Of a DNA stretch of 64,000 nucleotides, positions 34,391 to 46,000 are shown in pieces. Numbering within the stretch: the stretch's first letter is position 1; each line of letters begins with the position of its first letter. The position numbers were made by a program, and so were the translations under genes. The notes beneath the pieces were generated by a model that searched no databases, had not been told where the DNA came from, and saw only the letters and a list, made by a program, of their open reading frames with translations. The stretch spans positions 129,001 to 193,000 of the forward strand of contig JAXRKP010000394.1 in assembly GCA_037039925.1 (NCBI GenBank), read 5' to 3'. Origin of the DNA: Doris montereyensis. Its lineage: Eukaryota > Mollusca > Gastropoda > Nudibranchia > Dorididae.

Positions 34391-34578
34391 TTAATTCGCC
34401 AAAAGACTCATCAACGATGGTGAGGTCCAGCCAGGAATCAAGGTCTGTGCTTCTTCCCTCACATGGAGGAAGAAGCCAGGTCAAAGAAAGAGAAAACGAG
34501 CTGAAAAAACCACCACGTCCCAGACAAAACGACCAAGAACAAATTGACACTACAAACTTTTCCGTAAAGTTTTTGTGA
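34391..34578 (+). pseudogene. C-terminal end of the OTU/MULE gene, beyond the piggyBac
   Basis: Skipping the piggyBac and one TTAA, the frame from KLFKRFL continues here without a shift (NSPKDSSTMVRSSQESRS) and ends in a basic, Lys/Arg/Pro-rich tail with a TGA at 34,576-34,578. This shows that the piggyBac landed inside the coding sequence. Confidence 0.8.
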
Positions 34579-35755
34579 CTGCCCATTTTAATTGTTTTTG
34601 TTTGAATAAATATTTTAATTTATGGGCTTATGCAATTACATTTGTCCACATAATTATTGTTTAATTAACTTTTTAAAAATTAAACCAAGTTTCTAATACT
34701 TCTAAGTCATTTTCTGTTGAAAGAATTGTCCCACTGTGACACGAACTGATTTGTTCACTATGTACTCATTTTTCAGAGATATAATTATGAATTTTTTTTG
34801 TTACTTCTTGTTGATTGTTGATATTAAAGTTGTATGCTGCCATATATTATATGTGACCTTGAAATATTATTATTCCATTGTGACCATGATGTAACTTAAA
34901 GTGTGAAATATCAATCAACACTTCAGTTCATCATTATGACCAGAAATCTAGTCTGTAGAAAGCCAAAAAACAGCTTTATTATCTACTGTGATCTATGATT
35001 GATAGGCAAAATGAAACAAAACATTCACCTACATGATGTGCCATAGCTTTAAAATGACCCTATGATATTGCACCAAGACACTTTTTATTTTTTATCACTA
35101 TGACTTTCAATGTTGATCAATTTCTTTGCTGTTTACATTTTTGGTTCGGAAATTGAATAAATTATAAAAAAAACAAAACATGTACGGTTTTATGCTCTAT
35201 TCCTTCAAAGTCCGAAGTTTTCATCCATAATCTTGCCCCGTGTGGGTCCGGGGACTTCTCCAGCTGGGCAGAAGTTAGGAAGAATAGGCCCACTGCCAGT
35301 ACTCCCCAAGCATGTCGTAAAAGCCGACTAAGGGTTGAGTGAGCAAGAGTTTCTTATCTCATCTTTCCTGTCTTCTGTCAGGCTTTCTTTTGTTTCCTAA
35401 GAAGGGGGAGGATCTTGCTTGGGGAGGGAAGGAGGCATATTACTATTCAGTGGCCATCCCCCATTCGTGTCCACTGTTTAACTTAAAAATACTAACGGGG
35501 TCACTTGCTATCTAGAAGGACCGAGTACTTTTTGTACACTAAGGGCGGTAGAAAAATTCTGGGTGGTTACCACAGTGTACAGTTTGGGGTTTGGTGGTCA
35601 TTGTTAATAAGCTTTGATATTTCTTTTGCTGTAAATCATCTCTCCATTTAGTTACATTTTATTATTATAATTAATATTGTATCGCAGATGATTATTTCAA
35701 ATGCTTCTTTTTTTCTCTAGTAATTTCTTTTCCTCTTCTGAAAATATTTCTTCTA
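34579..35755. other. Non-coding, diverse repeats
   Basis: AT-rich to about 35,200. A GC-richer block at 35,230-35,360 contains GGTCCGGGGACTTCTCC, GCATGTCGTAAAAGCCGACT and similar strings that look like a dispersed repeat I cannot name. No coding sequence is seen. Confidence 0.5.
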
Positions 35756-36430
35756 CTTCTGTTCTCTCTTATAACTCGTCTATGGTCTATCGTCTTACTT
35801 TTCCTATGGGCGCTGAGATAACCTTGTAGGTTGAAAAGATCCCTAAAACCACAATCAATCAATCAATCATCCACAATCTTCTATACCAATTGACCAAGGT
35901 AGATTTCGGTAGATTCCGGTAGATTTCGGTGGATTCCGGTCGATTTCGGTAGATTTCGGGGTATTACTAATACTATTTCCCGGAATCTACCGAAATCTAC
36001 CAAAATCGACTGGAATCTACCGAAATCTACCGATATCTACCAAAATCGACCGGAATCTACCGAAATCTAGCGGAATCGATCTTGCGAGAGTTCTTTCCCT
36101 TTTGTTTTGATTTCCATAAATCTGTTGTTTAGGGTCATTAGATTGTTTTGGCCGCTATCTTGTTTGTTTATCCCCATCCCTAACCCTATCCCTAACCGTA
36201 ACCCTAATGCTATCCCTAACCCTTTCCCTAACCCTATTCCTATATTCTCTCTTATAACTCGTCTATGGTCTATCGTTTTACTTTTTCCTATGGGCGCTGA
36301 GATAAACTTGTAGGTTGAAAAGAGCCCTAAAACCACAATCAATCAATCAATCAATCATCCACAATCTTCTATACCAATTGACCAAGGTAGATTTCGGTAG
36401 ATTCCGGTAGATTTCGGTAGATTCCGGGTT
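35756..36430. repeat. Duplicated retroposon-like 3' end plus hairpin minisatellite
   Basis: About 180 bp (TTCTCTCTTATAACTCGTC ... GGGCGCTGAGATAA ... AATCAATCAATCATCCAC ... GACCAAGGTAGATTTCGG) occurs twice, at 35,762 and 36,243. The first copy runs into a 10-bp minisatellite, GTAGATTYCG. This is direct over about 35,900-35,960 and inverted over about 35,980-36,076, forming a large potential hairpin. Between the copies lie degenerate CCCTAACC repeats (about 36,172-36,240). Confidence 0.8.
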
Positions 36431-36440
36431 ATAGTAATAC

Positions 36441-38210
36441 CCGTGGGGAGGACAAGTGACTTTTGTAAATGGCAGACCACGTCACTCACAGTCGCAAGGC
36501 CTCGTGGAACGTGGCAACAGAACGGTCGAGGCGAAACTTGCGGCAATGAAAGTGGACAAAGGTTGCGGCTCCAGTGAAACTTATCCGTGGGCATCGTGGC
36601 TCCCAAGGATAATGTTCTCATTGAACACCGAAGTGCAACGGATGACCAATGAGCCACCTTACAAAGTCGTCTTTGGAAAAGCACCACCAACAGGCCTTTT
36701 CCCTGGAGCTACCTCCATCGTGGAAGAGGAAGACATGGATGACCATCATATGCCCATTCCAACACAAAAAATGAAACCAATTCCTGCACCAAGGAGACGG
36801 CCGACATGTCACAATGTCAATGACCAACATCTACAAGAGGCTGAGACAGAGCCTGAAACGCCACGTCTACCAAAGGCTGAGACAGAGCCTGAAACACTAC
36901 ATCTACCAGAGACAGAGCCTGAAACGCTACGTCTACCAGAGACAGAGCCTGAAACGCCACATCACCATGACTCTGAGACAGAACCTGATGATCAAAGTAG
37001 ACACACAATTGTCCGTAAAAGGGCTTTCCAGAAGGCCATGATGGCTGCAGAGAGAATGGAGCATTTTTATAACAAAAAAAGAAGAATTAAGATAGCAACC
37101 TTCAGTGTGGGGTATGTTGTGTCCGTTGGGGTTCCAAAGTTGGACAGGGCGTCCACGGACATGAAACGTATACCAGCAATGATTATTCAGGTCCATGGGA
37201 TAAAAAGACTGTCTTACACGTTGGCAACCAAATATGGCCGTCTAAAGACGAATTATCTGGCGGGTGATTTAGAGAAATTTTCAGGCGCAGTGATACCCGA
37301 AATTACATTGCGTGAGGCTGCAAAACGACAAAACCCTGAAAATATATTTACAAAGGGGTATTGTGACTGTGCCACTGGCTGTGATTCTATGCGATGCTCA
37401 TGTTGAAGCAAGAAAATTACGTGCTCAACACACTGCCACAACTCAAACACCTGCCATAATAAGGACGAGCCTCAAGATCTTGGCACCAGTGGACCAAAAC
37501 TATCGCAGGATGATATTTTAAAATTAGCATCTCCAACTGCATTCCTCAATGATCATCACATCAATGCTGCACAAATTATTTTACAACAGCAGTTCCGGCG
37601 GCAAACGGTCTACAAGACACGTTGTTGCAACAGAACAGTAGTTTTTAATGTGCAGAGAGGCCCATTTGTGCAAATTTTACACACAGAAAACCACTGGATC
37701 ACGGTTGCCAGGGATGACCAGATTATCAAAATCTATGATTCCCTTCGTAACGTACCGGACAAGAAAACAGTTGAAGTAATCGCCAAGTACGTTATTAATA
37801 TTAGCGATGACACAAAATTAGAATTCGCTGTAATGAACAACCAGCATCAGGGTCTAATGCCAGATTGTGGCCCTTCGCCGTGGCATTTGCTACTTCGTTG
37901 CTCTTTGGAGAAGACCCAACTCATTTAGAATATGATGAGACCAAAGTAAGAAAACATATGCAGCAGTGTCTCGAGGCAAATAACTTTGTTCCCTTCCTAG
38001 TCGTCCCAAGTTTAGATCCGTGGCTATTATTTCCAATTCAACTACAGACATCCACTGTGTATGCCGTTGCCCAGACAATGGACATTTCATGATTGAGTGC
38101 GAGTCATGTAATGTATGGTTTCACGCTCACTGCGTCAACATTAAGACGAATCAGCAACGAAAAGAAGCAGAAAAAAAGTTGGGTGTGTAACAGATGCTCA
38201 TGTGTTTGAA
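36441..38210 (+). pseudogene. Ginger transposase, second half: integrase end, SH3-like, CXC-like, Ulp1 protease, PHD finger
   Basis: It resumes at WGGQVTFVNGRPRHSQSQGL followed by VERGN, with the integrase catalytic Glu. A linker has PETEPET-type repeats (36,840-36,985). A GPY/SH3-like module follows (VGYVVSVGVPKLDR, YGRLKTNYL), then a Cys-rich CXC-like segment (YCDCATGCDSMRCSC). A TGA at 37,404-37,406 interrupts that segment where relatives as I recall have Arg. After it the frame continues to a Ulp1-like protease: LNDHHINAAQI, HWITVA (His), IKIYDSL (Asp), then DCGP (Cys) at about 37,865. A T seems missing after GGCCC (about 37,874). The PHD finger follows (HCVCRCPDNGHFMIECESC, WFHAHC), and its last pair CNRC is reached only if the A7 run at 38,171 is one shorter. 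The stop is then the TGA ending at 38,210. Confidence 0.85.
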
Positions 38211-38871
38211 AAGCACTCATTTTAGAGGGGGGAGGGGGCTTTTAAAATTTTATTTGTAAACACAATTTTACTGTTTTCATTAAAATTTTGGAAGTGATCT
38301 GCGTTAGGAGAATGAATAAGTACCCAAAACTTGCTTATATTTGCATCTGCATGATTTTGAAGAAATATTTAAAAGTGCCATCTTAACATTTATGATTTTT
38401 GTGTTACGTGTGTTACACAACTGTTGGAATATTTCAACGTTCACTAATCAAATTTTTTAATACTTTTGTGGTCTTTTTACATTTCCATCCAATTGTTTAT
38501 TTGTATTTTCCACGTGCTGTTTTCAGCCACCCTTTTCTGTGTTTTTTTCATGATTTTTGTCATGAGCCAAAACCTTAAAAAGTGCCTTTGCACTGATTTT
38601 ACCATATTTTTTGTTTGATATTGATAAATTAAACTATTTTACAATACATTTATTAACATGGAATTATTGTCATTTTTTCAATTTAATTTTTTTGAAGTGT
38701 GGTTGACATCCTGTGGAATGGGCCAGAAGGAAAGTTTGGCTATTTAGACACAATTGACTCAATAAACTATTAAAGTGTGCGGAGTAATATGCATTAACTT
38801 CCGTGACCACTTCCGTTTACAAGCAATGCCTGAAACTCTGAAACAGTGCAGACGATTATTAGAGGCTAATA

Positions 38872-39043
38872 AATTAGACTAGGTGAGATTTAGATAATCT
38901 AGGCTGTTGTGATTGATAGAATCTGCTGGGCAATCTATCAATAAATGAAATGCGCAACAATTGACCAATTGTTGCGCATTCTATAAATTTACCCAGCGTT
39001 GCGCGATTGATCAAACGGGCAGATTGACCTAATGCGCCTAACA
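38872..39043 (-). repeat. Ginger right terminal inverted repeat
   Basis: Inverted counterpart of the left end, with small indels and substitutions, ending GCGCCTAACA and followed by CATA. Confidence 0.92.
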
Positions 39044-40021
39044 CATATACTAAAACTAGTAAAAGCTCATTTATTATTCCACCCATCCTCCAAATATCAC
39101 TTACCTAGCTTGCTTGCATACTTATGGAGATATATTTTTTTTGTAACAGTAACATGATCCTGTTTTGCCCATTTTCTTCCCAATGGGGATTCCAGAGGGC
39201 CTCATAGAGTTTGGCAATCAAAGTGTTAAAGGTCAAATAACCTATCTAGCTCTGACACGATATGATATGATATTATAATAAGCAGAGGACCCCCTATGCC
39301 TTCTACTTCTAGGAAGAGAAATTTGAGGACTTTGCACGAATTGAAATAGCTTGCTAGGGGATAAACGATGTTCTATCATTATTCGTGATAAAAAAGAATA
39401 ATAATACTGCAGTTGGCTGATTAGTAATGAAGGGGAATATGAAATGGAAATGAAAGTGAAAGGCTTAATGCTAAGACTAATACTTACTAGTAACTGTAAT
39501 AGACAGAAAACGAGACAAAATAGAAACATTTTTTGGTTCTGTTAAGCAGTATTTAATAGTTAGTTTCTTTACTTCCAATCCATGTAGCTGATGAAGGGTG
39601 TGCCGTCCGAAAAATTTCTGTTTTGTCCCTTTTTCTATCTATTAGTAGTATTAGGCCTTTCATTTCTATTTCATATTCCTCTTCATTATCCTCATCAATA
39701 TCAATTCTACCATGTACAGTTAGTAAACCTGCATATCTGTACGGGAGGTCACCATATCATTGTCTTATTATCTCGTAACCCTCCGGGATCATGGGAGGTC
39801 AAGTACTGTGGGCTGTCACACTAGTTTCTTCTACTTCCATCTTTCTCGGTTGTGAGCCAGGGTTTGGGTCTGGGAGTAGTGGAGAGGAACATCATCCCCA
39901 TCTACTATCTCACGGTTCATGCAAGATTTTATACATTTTCCAACAAAACATTAAACATAGTAGTACTATTAGTACCAAAGTTCTGCCCAAATTACTCAAT
40001 TTCATCATCCAAAATGTCCGG
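39044..40021. other. Region between Ginger and the synthetase stop codon, incl. 3' UTR
   Basis: It holds the 3' UTR of the minus-strand synthetase gene, but I see no unambiguous AATAAA on that strand. A GCTGATGAAGGGTGTGCCGT motif at about 39,588 resembles one at 3,146 and may mark a dispersed repeat end. Confidence 0.5.
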
Positions 40022-40099
40022 TCAAGATTTGCCTTGTGAATTCACGAGAGTCGACGTCATTTCTGAAATCTGTGACAACTCTTCATCTATTTTTTCCAC
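40022..40099 (-). CDS. VARS2: VARS terminal coding exon
   Basis: 26 codons including the stop: [20 protein letters not shown], then SQGKS and TGA (40,022-40,024). Acceptor TCTTCTTGTCCAG. It continues the coiled coil in phase 0 from the previous exon, and its length is typical of the last ValRS segment. Confidence 0.85.
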   Translation of the reverse strand: MEKIDEELSQISEMTSTLVNSQGKS

Positions 40100-43000
40100 C
40101 TGGACAAGAAGACGAGAACAATAAAACAAGACAAGATGTATTCTATAGTTATTATTCTGAGTTACAGTTACATGGTCGCTTTAAAAATCATTTTATCAAG
40201 CACAGCTGTTGTCAAGTATTGTTACAAATGTGTCAGTGTCACTGTCAGTGGCGACCAGAGACAAGTGGGGGTGAGGAGGAAATTTTTTTCATGTAACCTT
40301 TGTCAAGTTGTCGAGATTACATGAATTGATCAATGTGTATGAATTTGTACGGGGATATGAATGTATCGTGTGTATATGTGTGAAGAAGAATGTATATATT
40401 ATTATAATATTATATATAGTATGCGTGTGCATGTGTGTACATGGGTATAAAATAAATGTATGTTTGTACGAGGGTATGTATGCGTGTACATGTATGTGTG
40501 TATGAATGCATGTGTGTATGTATGCATGTGTGTATGTGGCATGTGTGTACATATGTATGTGTGAACATGTGTCTGTGCATGTGATTGTGTAGTATACACA
40601 TGTACATGTAAAGTAGTCGCTGGATATATGCACGCCCTGTAAGCGCCGAAAAAAAGCATGCTTTTAATTTTATGCATACTGTGTGTTTATGGAAAATCAG
40701 TAGGAGTAGGAGATAACTGATGTTAATTGTTAATAATGATATGCAGAAAATCTACAGGTAAAGGCGTCAAGCAATTACATTGATTACGTCCCTGTATAAT
40801 CACACACGTGCACACAGTGAGTCAATGCGATCCAAGAGCTAATCACTATTGGTCTTTGGCAGGGCGTGCTTACTATGTTAGTAAGCATGCCTCGGTCTTT
40901 GGCCATTAGCCCCATCCTTACTCTCTCCAGGTGGCGTATGGGTGTCACTTGTCACCTGTCCTCTATAATGTGTATTCTCTTTTCACTTTCATTGCCGATA
41001 ATCATATCGCAATCTATTGTTTTAATCCTATGCATTGAGACATGTTTCGGATAAGAGATCACTAAATTTGTGATCCACAGCATAAAGTTTGGACAGCCAG
41101 TTTACTCAAGTCTTTGGTCGTCAGGAAATCCCGGAGACTCGTAACAATCGGAATAGAGAATGTAGGCTAGACATGGCAAAGAATTCTACACTGTCATCCT
41201 GATAGTGCTCTGGTAGACAACGATTTAATGAAGCTAGACATGACAATGACTATGACACTGACAGAAGAAGACAAACATATTTGTCATAGTGACTACCATT
41301 GTTCGCTACAATGTTTTATTTGTTCTCATATGTAACCAGAAATATCACTGACTACACAACAAAAGACCTGTTTTGAGGCCAATAATGGATACGTATGTAT
41401 GATTAATATGAAGTAGCATTCAGAGAAAAATTATGCCTTTATGTGTGTTGACTGTGTCTTTACACACTGTTATTATATACATTGTAGTAAAAGTCAGGTC
41501 AGTAGATGTAGGCATGTGTTTATACAGAGTGTTTTTATGTAGCGTGTATTTATCCAGCGACTACTGTATATGTACAAGTGTATAAATGTGTATGTGTGTG
41601 CATGTACATGTGTACGTGTATGTGTATATGTGTATGTGTGCATGTGTGTATAAGGGTAAGTACAAACCTTTTCTGCTATTTTCAAAGCCTCCGGTGACCT
41701 TGCTCTTCCCTTCTGGATCAGTTTGTCCAGTTTGAGCTCCAATTTCTCTCTGCTTTTACTCAGCTGATTTCCTCTCTTGTTAAGCCTAGAAACTTCTTTG
41801 CTAATGTCAATACTTCCCTACATACAAAAAATGAGGGAGGAAAAAGAGAGAGAGGGAGGGAGGGAGGAGGGAGAGAGAGGAGGAGGGAGAGGAGGGAGGG
41901 GTAGAAAGAGATTATTGAAACACTTATAATGAAGCACAGCTGACCGGTTGTATTACAGTGGAGCCTTTTAATCGGGAAATCTTGGTGTATTGTAAAATTA
42001 TCCTGATTAGCCAGGTTTCCTGTAAAATACGGAATTAAGCGATCAATTTATTGTTGATAAAAACAAACCAACTTGGTATTCATCTGTGGTGTCACTCAGA
42101 GTCGAGCTTCAATAAACAGTAGATTTATAAGACGCGCAATCAAGAACGCAAGGTGGATTATTTAATTATCTTCTCATGTGTCCACCTTGTGATTGCCAGG
42201 ATAAGCGGGCAATGAAAGGCTATGACAATGCATGATTCTGCTTGTTAAACGCTGCCCCATATCATTACCGCACTGTATGGTTAGGTGGACAAGCTAGGGG
42301 TGGCTCAACGCCTGATTTCAAACAGTGCGTAATGGATGTCTGGTGTGTCTGGCTTATGTCATCGTGAACTTGTACTTACGACATCGTGTACATATTATGT
42401 AATGAAAAACATGTGTAGTAGTACTAATGTAGAAGTAATAATTGATATTTTGCTGACGCAGAGACCAAATTTGGATAACAAGTGAGCGTTGGAATAAATA
42501 ATTATGGGGATGAAAATCAATGCAAGCTCCCGAAAAAGTCCCGATTAGCTGAGGACCTGTCCCGTTTAGAAAGGTAAAATATATAGTAAAAATTCTGTTC
42601 CTGGACTTTCTTCCTGATTGATCGGGTTTCCCGATTCCCAAAGTTCCCAATTAGAGAGGTTCCACTGCATAAAAAAAAAAAAAGAAGAAAGTCATCAACT
42701 CTTGATCCTCAATTAATGTTACTGTGTAAATGTAAGTGTTAAAAACTAATGACTTTGAATGAAAACAGGTATTGCACTTTTCCCGGAACAAGTCATAAGA
42801 TCAAGGGCTGTTTCTAGTCTACATACAAATGTAACAATGTCATAATTTATTTGATCTTATCTTAATACATTTGATCTTATCTTAATTTATTTGATCTTAT
42901 CTTATTTCATGGGATCTTATCTTATTTCACTGGATCTTATCTTATTTCATTCGATCTTATCTTATTTCATGGGATCTTATATCTTATTTCACTGAATCTT

Positions 43001-46000
43001 ATCTTATTTCACTGGATCTTATCTTATTTTACTGATCTTATTTCACTGATCTTATTTCATTGGATCTTATCTTATTTCACTGGATCTTATCTTATTTCAT
43101 GGGATTTATTTCATTGGATCTTATTTTATTTCATTGGATCTTATCTTATGTCATTGGATCTTATCTTATTTCACTGGATCTTATCTTATTTCATTGGATC
43201 TTATCTTATTTCATTGGATCTTATCTTATTTCATTGGATCTTATCTTATTTCACTGGATCTTATTTTATTTCATTGGATCTTATCTTATATCATTGGATC
43301 TTATCTTATGTCATTGGATCTTATCTTATTTCACTGGATCTTATCTTATTTCATTGGATCTTATCTTATTTCATTGGATCTTATCTTATTTCATTGGATC
43401 TTATCTTATTTCATTGGATCTTATCTTATGTCATTGGATCTTATCTTATGTCATTGGATCTTATCTTATGTCATTGGATCTTATCTTATGTCATTGGATC
43501 TTATCTTATTTCATTGGATCTTATCTTATTTCACTGGATCTTATCTTATTTCATTGGATCTTATGTCATTGGATCGTATTCTTATGTCATTGGATCTTAT
43601 CTTATCATTGGATCTTATCTTATGTCATTGGATCTTATCTTATGTCATTGGATCTTATCTTATTTCATTGGATCTTATCTTATGTCATTGGATCTTATCT
43701 TATTTCATGGGATCTTATCTTATTTCACTGAATCTTATCTTATTTCCCTGGATTGTGGATCTTATCTTATTTTACTGATCTTATTTCACTGATCTTATTT
43801 CATTGGATTTTATCTTATTTCACTGGATCTTATCTTATTTCATTGGATCTTATCTTATTTCATTGGATCTTATATTATGTCATTAGATCTTATCTTATTT
43901 CACTGGATCTTATCTTATTTCATTGGATCTTATCTTATTTCATTGGATCTTATCTTATTTCATTGGATCTTATCTTATGTCATTGGATCTTATCTTATTT
44001 CACTGGATCTTATCTTATTTCATTCGATCTTATCTTATTTCATGGGATCTTATATCTTATTTCACTGAATCTTATCTTATTTCACTGGATCTTATCTTAT
44101 TTTACTGATCTTATTTCACTGATCTTATTTCATTGGATCTTATCTTATTTCACTGGATCTTATCTTATTTCATGGGATTTATTTCATTGATCTTATTTTA
44201 TTTCATTGGATCTTATCTTATGTCATTGGATCTTATCTTATGTCATTGGATCTTATCTTATGTCATTGGATCTTATCTTATTTCATTGGATCTTATCTTA
44301 TGTCATTGGATCTTATCTTATTTCATGGGATCTTATCTTATTTCACTGAATCTTATCTTATTTCCTGGATTGTGGATCTTATCTTATTTTACTGATCTTA
44401 TTTCACTGATCTTATTTCATTGGATTTTATCTTATTTCACTGGATCTTATCTTATTTCATTGGATCTTATCTTATTTCATTGGATCTTATATTATGTCAT
44501 TAGATCTTATCTTATTTCACTGGATCTTATGTTATTTCATTGGATCTTATCTTATTTCATTGGATCTTATCTTATTTCATGGGATCTTATCTTATTTCAT
44601 TGGATCTTATCTTATTTCATTGGATCTTATCTTATTTCATTGATCTTATCTTATTTCATTGGATCTTATCTTATTTCGTGGGATCTTATCTTATTTCATT
44701 GGATCTTATCTTATGTCATTGAATCTTATCTTATTTCACTGGATCTTATCTTATTTCATTGGATCTTATCTTATTTCATTGGATCTTAACTTATTTAATT
44801 GGATCTTATCTTATTCCATTGGATCTTATCTTATTTCATATGATATTTTCTAATTTCACCTGATCTTATGTTATTTCATTAGATCTTATCAAAATTCACT
44901 TCATCTTATCTTATCTTATTTCATTTAATTTAAATTCATTTGATCTCATCTTATGTTATTGGAGCTGATCTTACAGGGCGAAAAAAGCGTGTCACTGTCA
45001 AATGACTTTGAGCTACCTTTAACATGACAGAGACACTGAGTGACGGGTTGAGGTGAGAGCTGGTACAGCCTTCAGGCAGTGGCTGTGACTGAGGCATTAG
45101 GGCAACCTGGCCACTACGAGACAACGCCAGCAGACAGTGGCTGTGTTGGCTCACACTGCTGCAGATCCTCTCATCCTCTGTCTGGATGTATACTTTAAAA
45201 AATGCAAAACAAAACAAAATCAAAACAAGAAACATTAGCTTATTAATTGATCAACAAAATAAGTTGAAAACAATGCTATGCCATAAACGTTGCTTTTTTT
45301 GCTAAATGAAGATTTGTTACTTCTGACAAAATTACATATGAATGAAAGAAGAAGACAAAAGTTAATGCGAGCATTCGATTGAGCGTCAGACTACCACCAC
45401 CCAGGAGACTTGAGTTTGATTCCCAGTCCGAGCAAATTTTTCTGGCCCTCCGGTCGACCCAGCAGCAAAATTGGTAGCTAGGTCTCTTTAGATTCGGCGA
45501 AAGTAAAAATGGCATGGAAAGCAATGGCAAACTATCACATTATGCCGTATGCCTTGAAAAATCAAGACTACTCTTGATTACCTTATGCTCAACTCTGAAT
45601 ATGGGACCTACTTTAAGTTACTGCTAATTGATACAATCTGAAGGAAAAGAAGAATAACACCTCCTCCCAAAAACAAAATCCCCAAAACCCAGTAGGGATT
45701 CTACAACTACAAAATACAGATACAGATCTCCCAAAAAAAAACAACAACAAAACAAGCCGTGACTACTTACAGTCTGATTTTGATCCCATGATGTTATAAT
45801 CCTTTCGCAGTTTTTGAACATGAGAAATGATTTCTTGGACACTTTTCATTGAAGCTTCCAGCTGACTGTCCGACCAGGGATACTGTGGTAAAACAGGGAG
45901 AGAATAGTTCAATCTGAGAGTTGCGCTAACTACCATTTCAACAACATGACTTCAGGACCTAGAAAAGAAATAGTAGCCTACTGCACAGATCTAGTGGCAT

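Larger units (their letters stand above)
27221..36440. mobile_element. DNA inserted into the Ginger integrase gene
   Basis: Everything between the two integrase halves: a fold-back element, an OTU/MULE gene, a piggyBac nested in that gene, and repeat-rich sequence. I find no clean terminal repeat or target duplication at 27,220 or 36,440. About 30 integrase codons are lost at the junction, so one simple insertion is unlikely. Confidence 0.7.
25543..39043 (+). mobile_element. Ginger-type DNA transposon carrying nested insertions
   Basis: The element starts TGTTAGGCGCATTAGGTC and ends with the exact complement GACCTAATGCGCCTAACA. The two ends match with scattered differences for about 170 bp. 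CATA flanks both sides (25,539-25,542 and 39,044-39,047), giving a 4-bp target duplication. TG...CA ends, long inverted repeats, a 4-bp duplication, a Gypsy-like integrase and a C-terminal Ulp1 domain are published features of the Ginger1 group, although CCGG or CCGT targets are usual there. The original element would be about 4.3 kb; about 9.2 kb is later insertion. It lies about 1 kb beyond the stop codon of the synthetase gene. Confidence 0.9.

Noticed and set aside
26808..38210. LTR retrotransposon (Gypsy) instead of Ginger
   Set aside because: No reverse transcriptase, RNase H, gag or direct LTRs. The ends are inverted, with a Ulp1 and PHD C-terminus.
43060..44853. Long ORFs (up to 223 codons) of Leu-Ile-Phe-His-Trp repeats
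   Set aside because: Product of the 20-bp satellite, open in several frames at once.
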